From Arthrobacter_E sp041360795 (GTDB lineage: Bacteria; Actinomycetota; Actinomycetes; Actinomycetales; Micrococcaceae), in contig NZ_JBFUPW010000002.1 in the NCBI RefSeq assembly GCF_041360795.1, positions 434,001-498,000 on the forward strand: a stretch of 64,000 nt of DNA, given 5' to 3'. Made by a program: the position numbers and the translations under genes. Below, in pieces: positions 59,006 through 64,000 of this stretch (its first letter is position 1; the number at the start of each line of letters is the position of its first letter). The notes under the pieces were generated by a model. It was not told the DNA's origin. It saw only the letters and a program-made list of their open reading frames with translations, and did not search any database.

Positions 59006-59860
59006 GTGATTGAAGCGCCTACGTCATACACGCTGACCCTTTCCTGCCCCGACCGCCCCGGCATCGTGCATGCCGTCTCCGGTGCCCTCCTGACCGTCGG
59101 ATGCAACATCGCCGACTCGCAGCAATACGGCAGCGTCACCACCGGCACGTTCTTCATGCGGGTGGAGGTCACGACGTCGGCGGGAGCCGAAGCGGTCCGC
59201 GCGGCGATCGCCCCGGTGGCCGACGCCTTCGGGATGCGCTGGGACGTCCACCCGGTCGGCCAGAAGGTGCGCACGCTCGTCCTGTGCTCGACGGCGGCCC
59301 ACTGCCTCAACGACCTGCTCTTCCTGCACCGCTCGGGGACCCTGCCCATCGAGATCCCGGCGATCGTCTCGAACCACACGGAGCTGGCGCCGCTCGCCGA
59401 GTTCTACGGCATCCCGTTCCACCACATCCCTGTCACCGCGGACACCAAGACCGACGCCGAACGGCAGCTGCTGGAGATCATCGCGAAGGAGGAGATCGAG
59501 CTGACCGTCCTGGCCCGCTACATGCAGATCCTCTCGAACGACCTCTGCCGCGAGCTCGAGGGCCGCGCCATCAACATCCACCATTCCTTCCTGCCGTCCT
59601 TCAAGGGCGCCAAGCCGTACCACCAGGCGCACAAGCGGGGCGTGAAGCTCATCGGCGCCACGGCCCACTACGTGACGGCTGACCTGGACGAGGGTCCGAT
59701 CATCGAGCAGGAGGTCATCCGCGTCAGCCACGCCCGCACGGCCGAGGAGTTCGTGCAGATGGGCCGCGACGTCGAGGGCCGCACCCTGGCCCAGGCCGTC
59801 CAATGGCACGCGGAACACCGGGTCCTCCTCGATGGCACCCGGACCGTGGTGTTCAACTAG
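59006..59860 (+). CDS. purU: formyltetrahydrofolate deformylase
   Basis: A 284-residue enzyme hydrolysing 10-formyl-THF to formate and THF. N-terminal ACT domain (YTLTLSCPDRPGIVHAVSGALL), then the formyltransferase fold with INIHHSFLPSFKG (catalytic His) and ATAHYVTADLDEGPIIEQ (catalytic Asp). TATCCT (58993-58998) is 7 nt before GTG 59006, a leaderless start. Divergent from glyA; its promoter lies against that of the ZTP-riboswitch transcript. Confidence 0.95.
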   Translation: MIEAPTSYTLTLSCPDRPGIVHAVSGALLTVGCNIADSQQYGSVTTGTFFMRVEVTTSAGAEAVRAAIAPVADAFGMRWDVHPVGQKVRTLVLCSTAAHCLNDLLFLHRSGTLPIEIPAIVSNHTELAPLAEFYGIPFHHIPVTADTKTDAERQLLEIIAKEEIELTVLARYMQILSNDLCRELEGRAINIHHSFLPSFKGAKPYHQAHKRGVKLIGATAHYVTADLDEGPIIEQEVIRVSHARTAEEFVQMGRDVEGRTLAQAVQWHAEHRVLLDGTRTVVFN

Positions 59861-59895
59861 GGCTTGCCCGCCAAGCCGGGCCGATCCGCCCGTTT

Positions 59896-59955
59896 CGGTG
59901 CCCTGATTTCTTTTCGGTGCGGCAATATCCGCACCGAAAAGAAATCAGGGCACCG
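59896..59955. repeat. perfect 27-bp inverted repeat, left flank of the AbiEi-like gene
   Basis: The arms 59896-59922 and 59929-59955 are exact reverse complements around loop CAATAT. They start CGGTGCCCTGATTTC. It lies between convergent purU and the AbiEi-like gene. A near-copy in reverse orientation is at 61143-61200. Confidence 0.9.
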
Positions 59956-59967
59956 GTTCGGCGGAAC

Positions 59968-61065
59968 TCACGTCTCGGGCAGGCTCCGCCGGCGTACCTG
60001 CGTGACAGGAAGCCCTGCTTCACGGAGGACGTCGGCCAAGCTGCCAGGTGAAGTCAGGTCGGCCCAGGTCCACCGAACCACCGTCAGTCCAAGTCTTCTC
60101 AGTCGGTCCTCTCGCCGTTTCTCGGCGACGACTACGTCCGACGGCGTGCGGCCCGCCAGGTACTCGGGCTTCAGATACTTCGCGGTTCCGTCGAACTCAC
60201 CGACCACGCGCCACGGCTTCCACCAGAAGTCGGTGTACCCGATCAGGCCCGCGCGGTCGCGGAACTCCTGCTGAAGGACCGGTCGCGGGAATCCGAGGCG
60301 ATGCATCATGACCCGGCTCAGTGACTCGCCGGGAAGCATCGCGTTACCGTCGGCGAAATCCAGGATCGTTTCGAGACGCGTCCTGCGGGCAGCGCTCCGG
60401 ATCTGTGAGACGGCACGCACCACGCTCGCACGGTCCCTGCCCGGAGGAACGAATGGGGGCTCGGAGTCCATCGAACCCATGTCCTCCGGGAGTACCCATC
60501 CCTGTGGTCTCCGAGCCGCGGGGAACGGGCCGATCTGGCTGCGGTCGCTAGCATTCCACTCGCCCAGGGCCAGCTCGCCGTCGAGACGCTTCGTGTTCAG
60601 CACCCGGTCCATGACGGCGACAGCCCACTCGAAACTCTCACCGATCGCGACGTCGAGCGCAGCATGGAGCGGGTCCGAGCAAGGAAGGCCCCTGACCCCG
60701 ACGACCGACCTGTCCCGGCCATCGGGCTTGTGCCGGATGATCCCAGGTTGCGACCTTCCACCGTTGGTTGCGACCCCCGCCAGATGAGCCGCCGTCGGCC
60801 TCTCCCTCAGAGGTAGGCCCAGCATGAAGGCGCTGCTGAGACCGTAGAGCGGGAAGGCGTACGACGTCGTTTCACATGCAATGCGCAAGAACAGTTCGTG
60901 GCGCACTTCCGGTGAAGCCCGCTCCCATTCGGCCCGGGAGACATAGAAGCCACGTCGAATCCGGTGGAGACGCCCCTGACGGACACGGCGAGCGAGTTCG
61001 GTGGCGCCGATACCGTACACGGCGGCGTCCGATGTGCGAATGAGGTGCGGAAGCGGGCTGCTCAT
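59968..61065 (-). CDS. AbiEi-like winged-helix protein with C-terminal PD-(D/E)XK nuclease-like domain
   Basis: A 365-residue protein. Residues about 10-50 (GIGATELARRVRQGRLHRIRRGFYV) match the N-terminal wHTH of AbiEi-type antitoxins. The C-terminal part (about 275-335) reads YTDFWWKPWRVVGEFDGTAKYL then DVVVAEKRREDRLRRLGLTVVRWTW (shown in two parts), a DUF559/VSR-like fold with Asp, Glu-x-Asp and Lys in nuclease order. No AbiEii toxin partner is adjacent. Such orphan proteins are frequent in actinobacteria and have no proven role. The gene is bracketed by two inverted palindromes. Confidence 0.82.
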   Translation of the reverse strand: MSSPLPHLIRTSDAAVYGIGATELARRVRQGRLHRIRRGFYVSRAEWERASPEVRHELFLRIACETTSYAFPLYGLSSAFMLGLPLRERPTAAHLAGVATNGGRSQPGIIRHKPDGRDRSVVGVRGLPCSDPLHAALDVAIGESFEWAVAVMDRVLNTKRLDGELALGEWNASDRSQIGPFPAARRPQGWVLPEDMGSMDSEPPFVPPGRDRASVVRAVSQIRSAARRTRLETILDFADGNAMLPGESLSRVMMHRLGFPRPVLQQEFRDRAGLIGYTDFWWKPWRVVGEFDGTAKYLKPEYLAGRTPSDVVVAEKRREDRLRRLGLTVVRWTWADLTSPGSLADVLREAGLPVTQVRRRSLPET

Positions 61066-61142
61066 GGACCGGAGTCTGTCACCGCACCTCCCCCTAGTTG
61101 GCTTCGAACCGCATCATGTGGACAACGGCACGCCACGAAAAA

Positions 61143-61200
61143 GGTGCCCTGATTTCTCTTCGGTGCGGATATTGCCGCACCGAAGAGAAATCAGGGCACC
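61143..61200. repeat. perfect 26-bp inverted repeat, right flank of the AbiEi-like gene
   Basis: The arms 61143-61168 and 61175-61200 are exact reverse complements around loop ATATTG. It differs from the 59896 element by one base pair in the stem (T:A to C:G on both strands). Its loop is the reverse complement of that element's loop, so the two copies are inverted. Confidence 0.9.
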
Positions 61201-61219
61201 GAAACGCCAGCAGCCCGAG

Positions 61220-62920
61220 TCAGGCCAGGCGCTTGGGGCCGTACTCGGCCAGGAACTCGCCCGGGCCGGGGTTGGTCTCGGCGGAGGCGCCGCCCAGGTG
61301 CTTCACGACGCCCCACACGGCGTTCAGGCCCGTGGTGACGGCGCCCTCGGCCCAGCCGGCGGTCCAGGACACGTCGTCGCCGGCCAGGAAGATGCCGCGG
61401 TGGCCCTCGTCCAGGGACTCCTGGTCGAAGTGCGTGTACAGGCGCTCCTGATACCGGTAGTGGCCGGGCAGGTTCGCCTTGAACGCGCCCATGAAGTTGG
61501 GGTCGGACTCCCAGGACACCGTGATGGGCGTGCCGATCACGTGGCTGCGGATGTCCACGCCCGGGTAGATCTGCTCCAGGGAGTGGATCATGAGGTCGGC
61601 GCGCTGCTCCCCGTCGAGGCTCAGCCACTTCAGGGCGTCGTCGTTCCAGGTGTACGAGAGCAGGATGACGGCGGGCTGGTCCGGGCCGTTGTCCAGCAGA
61701 TAGGTGCCGCGGGTCAGACGGTCGGTGAGGGTCATCGACATGACCTCCTCACCGGTCTCCGGGTTGCGGTCCTTCCAGAACGGGCGGTCGACCATCACGA
61801 AGGTCTTGGAGGACTGCATGTAGTGCGAACGCTCGATCGCCGTCCACATCTCCGCCGGGAACAGCGCCTCCTCGGTGTGGATGCGCGTGGACAGGAGCCA
61901 CGACTGGCACGTCGTCACCACGGCCGCGTACTCGCTCGCCCGGCCCCAGCGTTCGGTGACCGCGATGCGGGAGGTGGGGGCGCCGTCGTCGTCCTTCACA
62001 CGGGCGATCCGGGCCACCGCGCCACGCGGCGCGCCGCCGTGCAGGGTGGCGAGGGAGGTGCCGGCGGGCCAGTGCTTGAGGTCCGACGGCGCATGGTTCC
62101 ACAGCGCCTCCGGGATGCGGGCCGCGCCGCCCACCACGCCGCGGTGGTGGTCATCCGCGTCGGTGTAGACCACGCGCAGGATCTCCAGGATGGAGTTGGG
62201 GAAATCGGTGTCCCAGCCGCCCGTGCCGAAGCCGACCTGGCCGAAGGCCTCGCGGTGCGCGTAGCCGGCCTCCTTGAAGGCGCGGCTCTTCGCGATGAAT
62301 CCGTAGAAGGTCTCCTCGTCCAGCTCCTCAAGGAGCGAATCCCAGATCTCCTTGATCTTCGCGGTGTCGCGGGCCTTGAGCGCGTCCTGCATCTCGGTGA
62401 ACCGGGCGTTCTCCTCCATGCAGGCCTTCCAGGCGGCGGCCACCTCGTGGAAGAACTCCGGCAGGTCCTCGGGCTTCTCGGCGTAGTACTTCTGCCCCTT
62501 GAGCTCGATCACGGTGCTCGACGTCACCGATGCCAGCGGGTTGGGGAAGTCCGTGGTCTCCAGGCCGAGCAGGTCGATGTAGTGGTACAGCGCCTTGCTG
62601 GACACCGGGAAGCGCATGCCGCCCAGGTCGGCGGTGACCTCCGGCGCGCTCGGGAAGCTCGCGGTGCGGAGACGCCCGCCGATCCGGTCCGCTTCGTAGA
62701 CCACGGGCTTCAGACCGAGCTTCATGAGCTCGTACGCGGTGACCAGGCCGGACAGACCGGCGCCCACCACGGCCACCTCGGTGCCGTACAGCTCCTCGGG
62801 GACGCTGCCCAGACCCGCGGGGTTCTGCAGGTACAGGTCATAGCTGAACGGGAAGTCCGGGTTCAGCATCGTGATGGGCGCGGTGCCCTCGGACGGGGAG
62901 GGAAGGGCGGTGGGTTCCAT
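61220..62920 (-). CDS. flavin monoamine oxidase / amino-acid oxidase family protein
   Basis: A 566-residue FAD enzyme. The dinucleotide motif is VAVVGAGLSGLVTAYELMKLG (abridged VVGAGLSGL), with EADRIGGRLRT and the C-terminal FAD block GIFLAGDDVSWTAGWAEGAV. The FAD and substrate regions resemble tryptophan/phenylalanine 2-monooxygenases and L-amino-acid oxidases. An amino-acid permease gene lies 51 bp upstream, supporting an amino-acid substrate. The reaction type (oxidase or monooxygenase) is not settled by sequence. Confidence 0.87.
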   Translation of the reverse strand: MEPTALPSPSEGTAPITMLNPDFPFSYDLYLQNPAGLGSVPEELYGTEVAVVGAGLSGLVTAYELMKLGLKPVVYEADRIGGRLRTASFPSAPEVTADLGGMRFPVSSKALYHYIDLLGLETTDFPNPLASVTSSTVIELKGQKYYAEKPEDLPEFFHEVAAAWKACMEENARFTEMQDALKARDTAKIKEIWDSLLEELDEETFYGFIAKSRAFKEAGYAHREAFGQVGFGTGGWDTDFPNSILEILRVVYTDADDHHRGVVGGAARIPEALWNHAPSDLKHWPAGTSLATLHGGAPRGAVARIARVKDDDGAPTSRIAVTERWGRASEYAAVVTTCQSWLLSTRIHTEEALFPAEMWTAIERSHYMQSSKTFVMVDRPFWKDRNPETGEEVMSMTLTDRLTRGTYLLDNGPDQPAVILLSYTWNDDALKWLSLDGEQRADLMIHSLEQIYPGVDIRSHVIGTPITVSWESDPNFMGAFKANLPGHYRYQERLYTHFDQESLDEGHRGIFLAGDDVSWTAGWAEGAVTTGLNAVWGVVKHLGGASAETNPGPGEFLAEYGPKRLA

Positions 62921-62971
62921 GGGTCCTTGCCTTGTGTTTCGTGTGCTGCGGGTGAAGTGGAGGGGGCGGAC

Positions 62972-64000
62972 TCAGTCGTCCTGGTGGCTGAGCTGGTAGG
63001 CCTGTTCGTTCAGGCCGCCCACGCGGGAGTTCCGGCGGCCGTACCCGAGGTAGAGGACCACGCCGATCAGCATCCAGGCGCAGAACACCAGCCACGTCAT
63101 GCCGTCGAGGTTCGCCATCAGGAAGAGGCAGGCCAGGGCGCCGAGCACCGGCACCACCGGGTACAGCGGGACGCGGAAGCTGCGGGTCTTGCCCGGCTTG
63201 GTGACGCGCAGGTAGATCACGGCGACGTTGACCAGGGCGAAGGCGAACAGGGTGCCGATGCTGGTGGCGTCGGCCAGCGCGCCGAGCGGGATGAACGCGG
63301 CGGTGAGCGCCACGACGACGCCGACGATCCAGGTGCCCTTGACCGGAGTGTGGGTGCGGGGCGAGACCTCGCCGAACACCTTGGGCACGAGGCCGTCACG
63401 GGACATGGTGAGCAGGATGCGGGTCTGACCGTAGAGCACCGTGAGGACGACGGAGACGATGGCGAGCACCGAGGTGACCGCGAAGATGAGGGCGATCCAC
63501 GGCTGGTGGGTGAGCTCGTTGATGATCTGGACGAGCGGGGCCTCCACGCCGTCGAACCACTGCCAGTTCCGGGCGCCGATCGCGGCCACGGCCACCAGGA
63601 CGTACACGGTGGTGACGATCAGCATGGACAGCAGGATCGCCCGCGGCAGATCGCGCTTCGGGTTGCGGGCCTCCTCGCCGGCGGTGGAGGCGGCGTCGAA
63701 GCCGATGTAGGAGAAGAACACCTTGGACGCGGCGGCGCTCATGCCGGCGGCGCCCATGGGCAGGAGCGGCTCGAAGTTCCCGGCGTTGAACGCGGTGAAG
63801 GCCACGATGCAGAAGAAGATCAGGATCCCGACCTTGGCGAACACGATGATGGTGTTCACCAGGGCGCTCTCCTTGGCGCCGCGGACCAGCAGCACGGTCG
63901 CCAGGAGGACGATGATGAGGGCCGGGAGATTGACCAGACCACCGCCGCCCGGGGGCTGCGAGATGACGTCGGGCATCTGGATGCCGAACACGCCGATGGT
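62972..64000 (-). CDS. APC-family amino-acid permease (5' end outside the window)
   Basis: The C-terminal 342 residues of an amino acid-polyamine-organocation transporter. FFSYIGFDAASTAGEEARNPKRDLPRAI is the YfnA/CAT-type signature, followed by ARNWQWFDGVEAPLVQIINEL and helices to the end, with a short Ser/His/Asp tail. The frame runs out through 64000, so the start is not here. Probably cotranscribed with the downstream amine oxidase. Confidence 0.9.
   Translation of the reverse strand, partial: TIGVFGIQMPDVISQPPGGGGLVNLPALIIVLLATVLLVRGAKESALVNTIIVFAKVGILIFFCIVAFTAFNAGNFEPLLPMGAAGMSAAASKVFFSYIGFDAASTAGEEARNPKRDLPRAILLSMLIVTTVYVLVAVAAIGARNWQWFDGVEAPLVQIINELTHQPWIALIFAVTSVLAIVSVVLTVLYGQTRILLTMSRDGLVPKVFGEVSPRTHTPVKGTWIVGVVVALTAAFIPLGALADATSIGTLFAFALVNVAVIYLRVTKPGKTRSFRVPLYPVVPVLGALACLFLMANLDGMTWLVFCAWMLIGVVLYLGYGRRNSRVGGLNEQAYQLSHQDD

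Overview
The window is high-GC actinobacterial DNA, most like Micrococcaceae (an Arthrobacter-type organism). The reasons are mycothiol metabolism (mca), actinobacterial families such as DUF4307, a DUF501-Ppx/GppA protein and a MycP-like protease, and many leaderless genes. No rRNA, transposase, integrase, phage gene or CRISPR array is visible. Gene order reads as ordinary chromosomal core plus small accessory pockets.

Layout. 0-5 kb: a hydrolase diverging from an OhrR-type regulator over three palindromic operators, then mca, a DUF4307 protein, greA, and two paralogous lipoproteins separated and bracketed by long palindromes. 5-12 kb: ilvA, an AI-2E-family membrane protein, another lipoprotein, and a divergent galactose locus (galM / galT-galK). 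12-20 kb: a BI-1 protein, a paired SMR exporter behind a guanidine-III riboswitch, a FUSC protein, MarR/MFS/aldo-keto reductase genes, an HTH gene with a Clp-N protein, DHFR-like and PNPOx-like genes. 20-32 kb: a tRNA with a UAA anticodon, ndh with a Rex-like site, a MycP-like protease, DUF501-Ppx/GppA, a FtsB-like protein, eno, mazG, add, a methyltransferase, an unrecognised protein and dedA. 32-42 kb: a nucleoside uptake and salvage operon (lipoprotein, ATPase, two permeases, cdd, deoA), an M20 amidohydrolase and manC. 42-46 kb: sdhCDAB. 46-56 kb: a hydrolase, YihY, 2'-5' RNA ligase-like, trpS, xth, two small membrane proteins, a two-component system, a DUF4287 protein, a cupin and an ArsR-like regulator. 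56-64 kb: folD-glyA behind a ZTP riboswitch with divergent purU, an AbiEi-like/nuclease protein between two inverted palindromes, then an amino-acid permease with a flavin amine oxidase.

Functional links. glyA, folD and purU form a one-carbon/purine module read by a ZTP riboswitch. The ABC transporter imports nucleosides that Cdd and DeoA degrade, and add lies 3 kb away. ndh carries a NADH-sensing Rex-like operator, and sdhCDAB supplies succinate dehydrogenase. The SMR pair is predicted to export guanidinium under riboswitch control.

Two window-wide signals stand out. At least sixteen genes have TANNNT placed 6-7 nt before ATG/GTG, the signature of leaderless transcripts. In addition, nine intergenic inverted repeats have stems of about 20-34 bp, far longer than a terminator needs. 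They fall into word families that recur at different loci, in two cases on both sides of a single gene. The function of this palindrome family is not explained by the genes and is the most unusual feature here.
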